Shown one piece after another: positions 19,965-32,160 of a DNA stretch of 64,000 nucleotides. The notes beneath the pieces are model-generated. The model was not told the origin of the DNA. It made no database searches and was given only the letters and a program-made list of their open reading frames with translations. The DNA comes from Plasmodium coatneyi (taxonomy: Eukaryota; Apicomplexa; Aconoidasida; Haemosporida; Plasmodiidae). The stretch is from NCBI RefSeq assembly GCF_001680005.1, contig NC_033569.1, positions 558,001-622,000 on the forward strand, given 5' to 3'. A program made the translations under genes and the position numbers. How positions within the stretch are numbered: position 1 is the first letter of the stretch; every line of letters starts with the position of its first letter.

Positions 19965-22869
19965 TCACATACGTTTATAACTAATGTTCTTGTCCCTCCT
20001 GTTATTACTTCTTCCTCTGGATTCTGGCCTACCATATACAGTAGATTCTTCAATAGAATCTGCTGCAGTTGAAGATACTGTTAAAGTGTCTGTGGAATAT
20101 GTTGCTGAAACCTCTGCAGACGGATCTCTGTACGTACTAATGTTAGGACCGATGGACCTTCTTCTTCTTCTTCCTTTATTGCTGTTCTTCCCCAGAAGAT
20201 TTATTATCCGAGAAGGTAGGAGATTATACTAAAAGATGTAAGAGAAGAAGGGCAATGAGGGCAATAGAGTGAAGGACGGGGTGTGGAAGGAAGGCTGTTA
20301 GGTGGTAGGGTGGTAGGTGGGTTGTTAGGTGGTAGGGTGGTAGGTGGGTTGTTAGGTGGTAGGGTGGTAGGTGGGTTGTTAGGTGGTAGGGTGGTAGGTG
20401 GGTTGTTAGGTGGTAGGGTGGTAGGTGGGTTGTTAGGTGGTAGGGTGGTAGGTGGGTTGTTACGTGGTAGGGTGGTAGGTGGGTTGTTAGGTGGTAGGGT
20501 GGTAGGTGGTTGGATGGAAGGTTATTAGGGTGATGGTAGGTGGGTTGTTAGGGGTGGTAGGTTGTTACTGGTGAAAAGTTGTTAGGTGTTTGGTGAAAGG
20601 AAGGTTGTTAGGAGTGTTAGGTGGAAGAAAGGTGGTGTTAGGATGGAAGCGTGGAAGGTGTTAGAAGGAAAGGTTGTGTTAACTGGTTGGGGTGAAAGGA
20701 AGCTTGTGTTAGGGGTGGTAGGGTGGAAGGAAGGTTGTTAGGTGGTTGGTGGAAGGAAGGTTTTTAGGGGTGGTTGGTGGTAGGTTAGAGTATGAACATG
20801 CATTATGTATATATATATATGTACAATGTACAGCCTACTCTATCTTTGTATTGTTGACAAGAATACTGGAGATACTCGGTGGTATGTGTATATATATTAA
20901 TTTTATAATGCTAGTTGTATACCTTATATAAAAAAAAAGCAGCCGCCGGTAGTGCTCCTATTCCTAATATCGAAGAGATGGCAGCGGTGGGCGCAGATAC
21001 TGGACCTTCCGCATAACGTAAAAATCCCCGTACACTATCAGGTGTACATTTTGAACGTAGGAGTCCTTGAACAATGAGATCTTTATACTCATTGTTAAAT
21101 TTAGTACAATATGCAGAATCAGATCTTCCATTCTTACATTCCCTATTCACCGTAAAATATGCCCATGCAGCCTGTTCCAAGTAATTTTCCAATTCTGCAC
21201 TGCACGATGATCCACCACTCCCTGACTCCTCCTTTATAGTATTATGGTCCTGTATAAAATCATATACTTCTCTATCATAATAGAAATTATCATTGCTGAA
21301 GGTACTGCGCTCAATTTTACATTCACTCCCACCATCCAACTTCTTTAATTGCTGTAGGACAGCATCCATAAATTTCCAAAATGATTTATCATCGCTGTCG
21401 TGGAGAATGTCAGAGAATATGTCCCCTATGTAATAATATAAAAAACCACAACGCTCCTCATCCGACAATTTGTCCTTCCCCTCGTTCTTTATATAACACC
21501 AGACATTCTTAAGCCTACGAATATAACGCTGAGCACCTCCATCCCTAAAACGCTCTGGCAATGCTTCTTCTATTTCTTGAGGTAAACTCACACGATGATC
21601 TTCATCACAGGAGTTGTTGGCTTCATTGAATTTTTGGTATGCTTTAGTGGAAGGTAACTTCTGTAAAAGTGCATCCTAAAAAAATAATATTTATAAGTGA
21701 AACAGATGTGTTACTATATTGTCCCTCTCCTCCTTAGACCCTCCTTTCCTTCTTCTTCCTAGGACCACCTTCCTTCCTCCTCCTTAGAACCCTTCCTTCC
21801 ACCACCCTAACAACCTTTCCTTCCACCCTACCACCCCTAAGACCCCTTCCTTTAGGGGAAGTTGTTCCTCTTCCCTTTCCTTCCCGTCTTTAGGGAAGGA
21901 AATATTCCTTTCCTTCCTTTCTTCCCTATGGGAAGTTATTCCTTTCCCTAAATTGTTACACCATGGATAGGAATATTACGCATGTAAACATTAGTACATA
22001 CATAGGAAACAGAGTAACACGAACCTTGTCCCTTTCTTCCAGATGCATTTTGCCAAAACCAAGGTCGGTACCGCCATCAGCAACTGAACACTCTAATGTC
22101 CATAGGTCCCCATTACTGTCCGCATTATACTTCTGTTCAAATTTTTCACAATAAGTCCCGGATATGGCATGACTCTGGCAAGTTGTATGTACTTCAATAT
22201 AATTATGAACTAACTTCTGTATATATTCGGAACAATCCTTACTACACTTTGATTCATATTTATTTAACTCACCCTTTATGTAACTGTGGTCATAGATGTA
22301 TTCATAGGCTTGTTTTCTTTTTTGGAAATTATCCCAGCTAATACCACCACAAGCAACATCACAGTGTAGGTTAGTTCTTAGTTCTTTTAATTTGCCACAG
22401 ATGGAGCTCATAACACCATTAAATGTACTCTGATCTTGTGTATTTTTCAGATTGCGCTCTACATAGTCCCCAATCCAAAAGAATAGAAAATTACAACGCT
22501 CCACATGGAGAGGTTCGTCACTTCCCATTTTGAATGCTTTACCGCAGGCGCGTTCAATCTGCATGGTGTTCCCTATCTTATCATTATATGTGCGTAGTGC
22601 CTCCTCTATTTTATTGACATCCTCATGACCATCAGTCATCTGGGCGGACGCGAATTTATAATACATATCCTGTGATGGTAAATTCATCAGCATGCCTTGC
22701 TATAAATATGAATAGAAAGGGGCAGGAGAAATATAGATGTGCACATTCTTACCTACCACTTATTTTTTTTTTTATGTTGACAAAATTGCATACACATATT
22801 ACTAAAGTACACCTCTTTAAATTGAAATATAACCTTCAGTATTCCTGTCCTTGCTGCCGGATCTACCAT
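19965..22869 (-). CDS. kir: KIR/PIR variant antigen, kir gene 5, two PIR-type exons
   Basis: Exons in order of transcription: possible first exon 22869-22834 (MVDPAARTGILK), first PIR exon 22699-22025, second PIR exon 21675-20923, tail exon 20228-19965; all phase 0. The first PIR exon begins QGMLMNLPSQDMYYKF, has CNFLFFWIGDYV and ends EERDK before GTTCGT. The second begins DALLQKLPSTKAYQKF, nearly the same as kir gene 3, and has KNVWCYIK, CGFLYYYIGDIF, a DFIQDHNTIK block, YCTKFNNEYKDL and a membrane segment ISSILGIGALPAAAFF before LYK. The tail opens YNLLPSRIINLLGK and ends NISYKRM. The matching layout, intron flanks and 3' flank show that it is a duplicate of kir gene 3. Whether the two PIR exons are spliced together is inferred. 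Confidence 0.75.
20283..20530. repeat. 27-base minisatellite in the last intron of kir gene 5
   Basis: About nine almost identical copies of a 27-base unit (GGTAGGGTGGTAGGTGGG within TTAGGT...TTG). The unit length is a multiple of three, so an open frame of Gly/Val/Leu repeats runs through it. It lies in intron 20229-20922; more degenerate units continue to about 20790. Confidence 0.9.
21720..21960. repeat. short pyrimidine-rich array in the inter-PIR intron of kir gene 5
   Basis: TCCTCCTTAGACCC and CTTCCACCCTACCACC units, then GGGGAAGTTGTTCC, a shorter version of 9880-10560 in kir gene 3. It lies in intron 21676-22024. Confidence 0.75.
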
Positions 22870-23875
22870 TGTTTATGTGTATATTTCTGTATATATGACA
22901 TGAATTTTATATATTAAAATATGTTTATATTTTCATACAGTTCGAAAACACGTACAAAAAATTTTGATTGATTTATGATGATTATGAAATAAGTAGATAT
23001 CAAATTCTTACTTTCTTCTATATTACACATTCTTTAATTCCCTAAGAATTGATAATACATTTATGTTTATGCACCCAATTATTATATATATAAGGATGCA
23101 ATTCTTTCTTTAAAATATAAATTTTACTGTGTACAATTAATTCATGTTTTATGGTTATTTAAAGGATGATGATAAAACATTGTTAAAAGATTGCTCATAT
23201 AGGCACAATGTATACATAGGAAATGCCCCCTTCCCTTTTCCTTCTTTCATATATGCACAAGCATTCCTATGAAGCTGGAAGAATGTACATTAATAAGGAA
23301 GGTACAAAGAAATATAGTACAAAGGTTCATTCATACAGGATTTACACTGCGTGATATGAGTTATACTTCCCTTTCCTCTTAGTCTATACAATCCATATGA
23401 GTGCTTTCTTTTCCTTTTTTTCCCTTCCTACGATTAAACTACAGAGAACTCTTATATATCAGAAGTGTGCAACAAGCTCACTAAACCCCCTTTGCCCTTA
23501 TAATATATTTTATATACCACACATTAATCTATTCCCCTTCTTTTCTCTTTCGGTGATCATAAAAAGCTTAATTCATTTTCATAAAGTATACATTGTAAGA
23601 ACAAAACATTGTTCCTATTTAATGCACATTGCAGCCCACCAATGATTTAACATCCCTTCTACGCTCTCAATGATTGTATCATAAATACATGGCCCACAAA
23701 AAATATATATTCCACCATTTCAACTCTCCTTCACCTTTCCATTCCCATTACATTCTACATATGCATATATCCTTTATTTTCCGTTTACGATTCCTTAGTA
23801 GTTATGATTTATTTTTATTATTTACCCCATTGCGCACACGTTAATTAACACATCCATATATAAAATATAAGTTGT
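22870..23875. other. intergenic, kir gene 5 to telomere-like array
   Basis: A/T-rich unique sequence with short open frames lacking coding character. It should hold the kir gene 5 promoter. Nothing else is seen. Confidence 0.45.
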
Positions 23876-24612
23876 GCAGGGTTTAGGGTTTCAGGGTTTA
23901 GGGCTCAGGATTTAGGGTTCAGGGTTTTAGTTTTCACGGTTTTAAGGTTTAGGGTTCGGTGTATAGGTTTTGGGTTTAATGCTTAGGGCTTAGAGCTTAG
24001 TTTTTAGGTTTAAATGTTTACTGTTCAGTGTTTATGGTTTAACGTTTAGGCTGCGAGGTTCAGGGTTGAGGGTGTAAATTTCGGGGTTTAGGATTCAGGC
24101 ATTTAGGTTTTAGGGCTCATATATTTAGTATTTAGGGACTAGGGCCCAGTGTTTCAGGATTCAGGGCTTCCGGCTTCAGGTTTTCAGTGTTTAGGCTTTC
24201 GGGGTTCAGGTTTTCAGGGTTTAGGGATTAGTTTTTTCGGTTTACGTATAAGGGTTCAGAGTTTAGGGTTCAGGATTTAGGGTTCGGGGTTTAAGGTTGA
24301 GGGTTTAGCGTTCAGAGTTTAGGGTTCAGGCTTTAGTGTTCATGGTTTAGGGCTTACGGTTCAGGTTTTAGTGTTTAGGGTTTAGAGCTTAGGGTTTAGG
24401 GTTTAGGGTTCAGAGTTTAGGGTTCAAGGTTTAGGGTTCAGGGTTTAGGGTTCAGGGTTTAGGGTTCAGGATTTAGAGTTTTAGCCTTCAGGGTTGAGAT
24501 TTTAGGTTTCAGGGTTTAGGCTTCATAGATCTAGGGTTCGTGGTTTTACGGTTCAGGGATTACGGTTCAGGGATTACGGTTCAGGGTTTACGGTTCATAG
24601 GTTCAGGCTTCA
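23876..24612 (+). repeat. second interstitial telomere array, G-rich half
   Basis: Degenerate GGGTT[T/C]A heptads, cleanest at 24380-24470. G-rich on +, pointing right, as in the first array. Confidence 0.92.
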
Positions 24613-24710
24613 TTGATTTATCGTCCGTGGCAACAACGTTAATAAAATTATCATCATTTAAAACTATTTCTATAGGAAAAGGAAATCTAAATTCTGAAAA
24701 CAAAACTGTC

Positions 24711-25272
24711 AACCCTAAAACCTGAAGTCTAAAGCCCAAACCCTATACCCTAAACCTGAACCCTAAACCCTAATTCCTAATCCCTAAACACTAATCCCTA
24801 AATCTTAAACCCTAAAGTCTGATCCCTAAACCTCCATCCCTAAACATTAAATCCTAAAACCTAAACATAAACCGTATAGACTGAACGCTAAAAACTAAAT
24901 TCTAAACGCTAAATCCTAAACCTTCAATCCCAAATCCTGAAATCCGGAACCATGAAACCCTAAGCCCTGAAAACATGAAACTTAAAACCTAAGCCCTCAG
25001 TACTGAATATAAATTCCTGAACCATGAACGTCTTCGACCTGAACTCTAAACCTAAGGACATGAACCCTAACCCCCCAAACCCTAGACCTTGAATCCTGAA
25101 CCCTTAGCCCTAAAGTATGAACCCTAAACACTAAATCCTAAACGCTAAACCCTAAATGGTGAACCCTAAAAGCTAAACCCTAAATCCTGAACCCTAAACG
25201 CTAAACCCTAAATCCTGAACCCTAAACGCTAAACCCTAAATCCTGAACCCTAAACGCTAAACCCTGAACCTT
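24711..25272 (-). repeat. second interstitial telomere array, C-rich half
   Basis: CCCTAAA / CCCTGAA units, ending in a regular 28-base higher-order unit with CCCTAAACGCTAAACCCTAA (25140-25265). It faces the G-rich half across about 100 bases of non-repeat DNA (24613-24710) that does not resemble the centre of the first array. Confidence 0.92.
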
Positions 25273-26223
25273 GAGTGTAGTCATGAGGAAATGGGAAGGA
25301 AAGGAAAGGTGAAGCAGTAAAATAGTGTGTAGCATATGATATGAAATTAAAAAAAAAGGCAAGTTCAGATGCAAAAATATATATATATTTTTTGTAGGTT
25401 AGTTAATATATAATTGGTAAAAGGGGGAGAAGGAAATGAGAAGAAAAATTAATGTTACTATAGGGTCTTAAATGAAAGAAGAATGGAAGGGTGTAGGAAA
25501 AATGTTATTATATGAGGAATGTATGTGTACATATACTTTTCTTCTCTCTCATATATAGTACTCATTTAATTCTTATTCTTTCCTATCATTCTTATATGCG
25601 CACATTTATAAATATATGTGTGTTCCTATTCCACTAAATATTTATATATATGTGCACATATAAGAAAGAGCAAGAGAAATATTGTGCATATAAGAACTAT
25701 ACTAGGTAACTCAACACTTTCTAAGTATTCCTTAAATAAACAAAAGAGCGTGAATCAATAATAAATACTAACGTTTCCGCCTAAAGGAAGAATATTTATT
25801 ATTATGTATACCATTATGAAGGGAGTTGAATAATAATATAACCTCCCGGTAATTGCCTATGAATCAGTAAGGTAGTGATTAGGTACAAAGTGTATAAGTA
25901 CTAAGTGTATATAAGGAAGTTTGATTTTTTGATTTTTTAACCCACAATTCTGTTGTTTTAATATACTTACTCATGATTCTACTTTTAGCTATGTGTATTT
26001 GATGATTTAATGTGTATGCGTGTGTGTTATAATTTTTTTTTTAAGGAGTAAAGGAATAGGTACACATTGGAAGTGGTAGAAATTTATATACACATATTGT
26101 ACTCGTGACCACTGTAGAATGGGCAGCACATGTATATATATATTTCATATTTTATGAATATGGGAACAATTTTAAAAATTTATTATATACTACAAAAGCA
26201 ATGTACACACATACATATGAACA
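25273..26223. other. intergenic, upstream of kir gene 6
   Basis: A/T-rich DNA with poly(A), TATATA runs and no convincing gene. Expected to hold the kir gene 6 promoter. Confidence 0.45.
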
Positions 26224-27754
26224 ATGACCGGAACCATGACAAAAGTAATAATACCCCCCCTTTTCATTTATTTCCAATTGGTGCAAAAAAATGAATGTAC
26301 ATTAGCATACATTAGTATGCATACATTAGCGCCATGCATTTACGTATGTATGTACATATAATATTGCTCTATGTGCAATAACAATAATAAAATGCAAAAA
26401 AAAAAAAAAATGTAAGCGTACATACACACATTCTGCCAACAATTACACCTACGTAGGATGAGTGCAGTGTGGAAAACCTACCTTCCCGGAGAATATATAA
26501 CAGTTTCAAGAATAACAAACATACATGTGGGGAGAGCAGTATCCCTTGGGCAGAAGGAATAATGGATATAGTGGCAAATGGAATGAGGGATCCCACGATA
26601 TTTGCACCATGTGCACAAGCAATTGCGCAAGCTTGGTGCATTGTAACTAAGGTAGATACAACTAGTTTGTCATCCTGCACAGGAATTTGTGATTATTTCT
26701 ATTTTTGGTTAGGAGATCTGTTATGTAATAAAAGAAAAGGACTTCCTTCACTTCCGACTACTATGCAAGAAATTTACAATAAATTTAACGACTCCCATGT
26801 TCCATGCAGTTACAACAATATGAACAGTAATATTCAATGTTATGATTTCAAGAATAGGAAAAAAATATTCGATTATTACCATGACTATAAAACCATATGG
26901 AAGGCACTAAAGAATTCTAAATCTGACGGCTCCTCCTGCTGCAAGGAATATAAACAATACCTAAATGCAGCTGATCAAGCTTATGGACCAATAAAAGCAG
27001 GTGCGGCACTTAATCCAAATGATTACTTTAAAAAATTTTGGGACAAGTTCGATGGCAACAACCCTATCCCAAAACCAGGGGACTTGAAGTGTGAGGGAAT
27101 AGACGAAATAAATCTTCCACCAGACACAGACGAAGAGGAAGATGAAGGGGACGGAACCGACCTGAGCAGTTGTTTCTCACAGGAACCTTCAAAAAATCTG
27201 GTATCTCAGAATAAGGAAACTACAAAGGAAGCCACCTCTACAGCTGTAGAAAATCCATCAACCTCCACCCCTACAGTTGTTTCTTCCGCCTCTGCATTAA
27301 TAGGATTACCGGTGGCTGCTTTCATGTTATATAAAGTAAGTAGTACAACAATTCTAATTGGAATATATGAATAATAGCATTGTATTCATATTTACTTCTA
27401 TGGACCGCACAAACAAATAAATGTAGAAAAAGTACATTATTATGTACATAATACATATTTCCACCTTCTTTTCTCTTATTTTAGTACTCTCCACTAACCT
27501 CCTGGCTTGGTAACCCATCTAGGAGCAAGGGAAACAAAAATAGAAAGAGAAGATCAGTTGATCTTCCTTTTGATACAATAACGAACGACGACTCAACCAT
27601 TGGTTCAAAAACAACGAACGAAGATTCTACACTGTATGGAACAGAATATGACACACAATCTACCACCACAACAACAGGAAGAACAAGAACAAATAATAAT
27701 AGAAAAGGAAGGAGTGCGCCGCCGCGACGTAATATAGGTTACCAAAATATGTAA
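26224..27754 (+). CDS. kir: KIR/PIR variant antigen, kir gene 6
   Basis: Proposed exons 26224-26244 (MTGTMTK, donor GTAATA; weakest part), 26457-27335 and 27485-27754, all phase 0. The large exon begins DECSVENLPSRRIYNSF, with QAWCIVT, CDYFYFWLGDLL, DYYHDYKTIWKAL, an acidic DTDEEEDEGDGTD stretch, and the membrane segment TVVSSASALIGLPVAAFM before LYK. The tail opens YSPLTSWLGNPSR, contains Asp/Ser/Thr-rich and basic parts, and ends NIGYQNM. It is the closest relative in the window of kir gene 1; both share the AxENPST.PTVVSSA sequence before the membrane segment and the same type A downstream block. Confidence 0.87.
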
Positions 27755-27859
27755 CAACACACATTGTGACACATTGGAATGTATCATTATATGGAAAACC
27801 GAATGTGTAACATGGAATGTAACGTTAAATATGCAACATGGGAATGTAATGCTTCCTGT

Positions 27860-27919
27860 CCCCCCCTCGGAGGGAGGGTGATATAAATAACACCACGCAT
27901 AGCTTATACAGTGTACAGG
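27860..27919 (+). promoter_or_regulatory. kir 3' element, copy 6
   Basis: A C/G-rich hairpin CCCT-CGG-AGGG (27864-27874, with alternative registers in the C run) is followed by ATATAAATAACACCACGC and ATAGCTTATACAGTGTACAGG (27881-27919). Confidence 0.62.
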
Positions 27920-27959
27920 ATGATATTTCTTTCTTTCCTTCTTTTTTATTTTCTCTCTT

Positions 27960-28385
27960 TTTTGTATTGTACGGAAATGTTCAAGTTTTTGTGTAATTAA
28001 TATATATTCAAAAAAAAATTTTCCACTTTATTGATTTCTTGGGAAATTTTTTTATCCTAGATCCAATATGGTCATTAATTTTTTTTTTTTTGTTATAGGT
28101 TCCTTTATCTTCATAAATTTTTTCTTCTCTTAAAAATTTTTTTTTAACTTAACAACTTCTTTTTCTTTAAGTTCTAATTATCGACATATTTGAAAAAAGT
28201 GCTCTTCCAAACTGTGCGCGGGGTTCGCGCAGGAGGTTCTCGCGAAGGAGGTCCGCAAAGGTTCGCTCTCCCTCCTTCTTATGGTTATATACATCTTTTA
28301 GATGTACAGATCACAGAAAACGGTAATAACGATGTTTACATAAAACAAGGGAAAGCTGCGTCTTTTTCCTTTCTTTTTATTCGAT
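27960..28385. other. kir downstream block, type A (copy 2), GC-richer core
   Basis: Aligns with 1490-1935. The core at 28190-28345 has GTTCGCGCAGGAGG, TCTCGCGAAGGAGGTCCGC and AAAGGTTCGCTCTCC. It stands out in base composition from the A/T-rich DNA on both sides. A short frame across it is not conserved in the first copy. Confidence 0.6.
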
Positions 28386-28435
28386 TTTAAGTACAATATT
28401 GCACAAAAAAAAAAAAAAAAAATGTCAACAAGAAA

Positions 28436-28925
28436 TTGTCCAAAAAGAAAAAAAATTGCCCTAATATAAATTTTGTCACACAGAAAAATTAGCCAAAAGG
28501 AAAAAAATTGTCCCTAAAAAAAAAGAAATGCCCTAATATAAATTTGTCACAGAAAAAGGTGCGAAAAATATGTGTCAAAAAGTTGTTTAAAAAAAAAAAA
28601 GTGCACTAATATAAATTTATCACACAGAGAAAATTCGAAAAAAAATTGTCCAAAAAATTGTCCAAAAAATTGTCCAAAAAACTGTCCAAAAAACTGTCCA
28701 AAAAACTGTCCAAAAAACTGTCCAAAAAACTGACCAAAAAGTTGTCACAAAAGAAATTCCCCAATGAAAAATTGTCCAAAAAAGTTGCCCTAATAAATTT
28801 TCCAAAAAAAAAGAAAAGAAATGTCCTAATATAAATTTGTCACACAGAAAAAATTGCACAAAAAAAAAAAAATTAGCCCCCCCCCAAAAAATGCCCTAAT
28901 ATAAATTTGTCAAATAAAAAAAAAA
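28436..28925. repeat. CCCTAATATAAATTTGTCAC dispersed units and a 12-base array
   Basis: At least five units with CCCTAATATAAATTTGTCAC[AC] AGAAAA spacing and, at 28640-28740, about nine copies of TTGTCCAAAAAA / CTGTCCAAAAAA. The same units occur at 1963-2055. DNA up to about 29100 continues the alignment with the flank of kir gene 1. Confidence 0.8.
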
Positions 28926-29285
28926 AGAAGGAACCATGCTTTTGTGCGCGTCCCGAATTGTTTACACTGGTTGAACTGTACCGCATATATTTTTTGTGCG
29001 AACACATACATGGAAAAAAAAAAAAAAAGAGAAGAGGGACGAGTGCATAAATTGCAAATGCAAAGAAATTTTAATGGACGTTCTATATATGTAACAATGA
29101 AATAACCATAATTGTACGCCCGAATTTATATACTATGGAGTGGGCACAGTACAGGGCCCCCTCTGGCATGGTCATGTCCCATGCTCAAGTCACATTTAAC
29201 ATACACATAGTATATGTAAGCGCGGTTCATAGTGAAATAAGATCCCCAACGTAGTTCTCCTTCCCTCCCCCTTTGTCCTTGATGT

Positions 29286-30914
29286 TCACATATTCTGATA
29301 ACCTATATTCTGATGGAGATCAGGTCCATTATTTCTTCTTCCTTTCCTAGGTTGTCCTATGTAGGAAGTAGGAAGAACGGTAGAATTGTCTATTGTGGAA
29401 CTTGTTTCCGAACTTGTTGTGAAGTCCACTATGGAAGCTTCCGTTAATGTGTCGAAGTTTTGTCCAGTTGATCTTCCCTTTCTTGTGTTTTTTCTTCCAT
29501 TTCCGGAATGGTTACCAAACCAGGAGGTTAGTGGAGTGTACTGAAGGGAAGGAAGGAAAGAAGGATTAAGGAAAAGAAAAGAAGGAACAAGGAAGGAAGG
29601 CATGGTCTAAGGAGGAAAGAAAGCAAGGGATCTAAGGAGGGAAGGAAGGAAAGGAAAGGAAGCAAGGCTCTAAGGAAGAGGAAGGAGGGTCTAAGGAAGG
29701 AAGGATCTAAGGAGGTAGAAGGAAAGGAAACCTTTCTTAGGAAGGAAGGGGGGAAGGAAAAGGGGGTAAAAGAAGGAAGGTCTAAGGAGGAAGGGAGGTA
29801 AGGAATAAGGAAGAAAAGGAAAGGTGGTCTAAGGAGGAGGAAGGAGGTCCAAAGGAAGGGGTCTAAAGAGGGAAGGAATGTGGCCTAGAGAAGGAAGGAT
29901 TTATAAGGAAGGAAACGGGCATCATACACCTATATATGATGTCGTTAATTCTACATTTGTCTGGTATTAGAAATTGTGTGTGTTCTCATTAGTTGTGTTG
30001 TTCACATTTTAGTTACTGCTGTACCTTATATAGAAGGATGGGAACGACGGTGGTAGTTACTAAGGTACCAAAAATAGAAGAAAGAGCAGTGGTGGTGGTG
30101 GTAGAACGAACAGCATCATTTAATTGGGATAGTGAAATTGATTCTGCTGCGAATTCTATTCTTTCTTGTGCCAATTTTAATTCAGATTTCAACTGTGACA
30201 GTTTCTGCTGAACTTTGTCTTTCTGATGATTCCAATATTCTTTACAGTACTTATGTCCTTTGTTGCTCATACATTGTGCTTTCACAGCGTCATATACTGT
30301 TTCAGCGTTCTGCAAGTAACGTTCACATTCTCCAACAACCTGGGGTCCACTACTCTTTAACAGAGCTGATATAGCAATATGGTCATAGTTGAAATCGAAT
30401 ACTTCTTTTCTCTGTTTAAAAATGTCTTTCTCAATATTGTCGCAAATATCCTTACATCCATGTCCCTTCCATGTATCTTTTATACCTAGGCAAATATTAA
30501 ATAGGTTAAACTTGAAATCTTTTTCTACCAGTTCCTTCGGTAATAGATCTCCTATCCAATAATATAAAAAATGGCAGCTTTCCTTGGAAAATGTGTTTTG
30601 TTGGTGCTTATACATTGCGGACACATAACATACTGCTTTTTCAATTTGATCAGCAGAACGTCCTACCCCAGTAACTGCATCCACAGCATTCTTTATAGCC
30701 TCCGAACATGTACTTTTATCTTTTCCCGTGCTGTTTTTAAAAGGTCCATAGAAATGTAATTCTGATGGTAAATTATTCAAATCTGTTATCTGTAAATATA
30801 GGTAAGGTGATATATGCATCCCTGTGTTTTTATTATATGACGTATAAAAAATGATGTGCACATACTAATATACCCTTATATTGAACGACAAATAAGCAGC
30901 ATTACCATTGCCAT
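29286..30914 (-). CDS. kir: KIR/PIR variant antigen, kir gene 7
   Basis: Proposed exons in order of transcription: 30914-30906 (Met-Ala-Met, donor GTAATG; tentative), 30789-30025, 29540-29286, all phase 0. The large exon begins ITDLNNLPSELHFYGPF and shows KAVCYVS, CHFLYYWIGDLL, DFNYDHIAISALL, HKYCKEYWNHQ, and AVRSTTTTTALSSIFG leading into the membrane segment TLVTTTVVPILLYK. The tail opens YTPLTSWFGNHSG and ends NIGYQNM. The extracellular end and membrane segment are similar to kir gene 8, which is divergently transcribed from the other side of a 1.5-kb spacer. Confidence 0.86.
29560..29900. repeat. purine-rich array in the last intron of kir gene 7
   Basis: GGAAGGAAAGGAAGCAAGG and GTCTAAGGAGGAAGG units. 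In gene sense it is CCTTCCTTAGACC, the pattern also seen in the inter-PIR introns of kir genes 3 and 5. It lies in intron 29541-30024. Confidence 0.8.
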
Positions 30915-30961
30915 GTTTTATACACATTTTTCTGTATATGTAATAAGTTTATATTGAAATT

Positions 30962-31039
30962 GTTCATATATCTTTTGAATAAGGGAAGTATATGTATGCA
31001 AAATTATTGGTTCGTTCTATAACTATGAATATGAAATTT
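30962..31039 (+). repeat. inverted repeat, left arm, upstream of kir gene 7
   Basis: About 78 bases containing GAATAAGGGAAGTATATGTA and GGTTCGTTCTATAACTATGA. They match the reverse complement of 32161-32239 with only a few differences. The arm sits just upstream of the kir gene 7 first exon. Confidence 0.9.
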
Positions 31040-32160
31040 TTCACTCTTCCTTACAGCACACACACTGCTCAAAACTATTCAAGTAACACCAGTACATTAT
31101 ACAAATATATATAAGATAATTATATGTACATATATAATTAAACTAAAAAAATAGGAATAAATGTACGGGAATAGTGAAGTTAAAAAGAAAAAATATAAAA
31201 AAAAGAAAAAGAAAAAGAGAAAAAAAAGGAAGAAAAGGATACACTACTATGTGGAAGTATAACATGAATTAGAAAAGGGGAAGGAGTGGAGGTAGTCCCA
31301 ATGAGGTAATGTGCATTTTCTCCATTCGAATGATTATTGTTTATAGTATGCTAATCCAAAGGAGGAAAAAAAGAAAAGCGCAAAAAATTTATTATTCCTG
31401 TGTGTTTATAAAGGAAAAAAAAAAAGGAGTAGGGGGCACATTTACACATAAGTGTATAACATAGATGAAATGGGATAAATGCTGAAGTGGTGTAATGTAT
31501 ACACATTCCATAAAAACCACTCATAATACACTCATCTGAAAAGGGTATAAAAGGAGGGGAAGGGATAATGGAATTATAATAATAAAATGATCGTGAATGG
31601 AAGGAGAAGGAAGGGGGAGGGGGAAGATGCACTGCAGAGGATGTTATTATAAGAGTGCGAGCACATTTTTTTCCTTATAGTTATAACAATTCCCTGTATT
31701 GTATTCTTCGCACTTATCCTATAAATTCACAACTCCTATGATATATACATGAGTATACACACCCAACAATAAAGAATAGTCCGTATGATAAGCTATACTA
31801 TATACACATGTGAACAATTTTTAAAATCTTCCCTTAAATAGTAATAAAATATAGGTAAATAATGTATAATGCAACTTGCACGTAGAAAGAGAAAGTAGCG
31901 TAATTGTGTACATAATAATGGGGGTATGTGAGTAATGATATAATGTTTTAAACTATTTTTTACATTCCAGTATTACAATAGACGTATGAAGAGTGAATAG
32001 AGAACTTGATATTTCCCTTTTATTGTGCTTTTCCAGCACATGTATTCCTTATTTCTGGCTTAATTATATGCATGTAATGATTTCATATGTACATATGTAT
32101 GCACAACCTGTTTTCGTTACTTAAAAAAGTAACGAACGTGTACTGTTGAAATAAATATAT
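31040..32160. other. shared divergent intergenic region of kir genes 7 and 8
   Basis: A/T-rich, with poly(A) and purine-rich sequence at 31190-31240 and a small palindrome CGTTACTT-AAAA-AAGTAACG at about 32115. No telomere heptads, unlike the two other divergent kir spacers. No gene seen. Confidence 0.5.

Noticed and set aside
20283..20528. Plus-strand Gly/Val/Leu repeat frame
   Set aside because: Same cause: 27-base minisatellite in the kir gene 5 intron.
28620..28859. Minus-strand frame with repeated Trp-Thr-Val-Phe
   Set aside because: Direct translation of the 12-base TTGTCCAAAAAA array.
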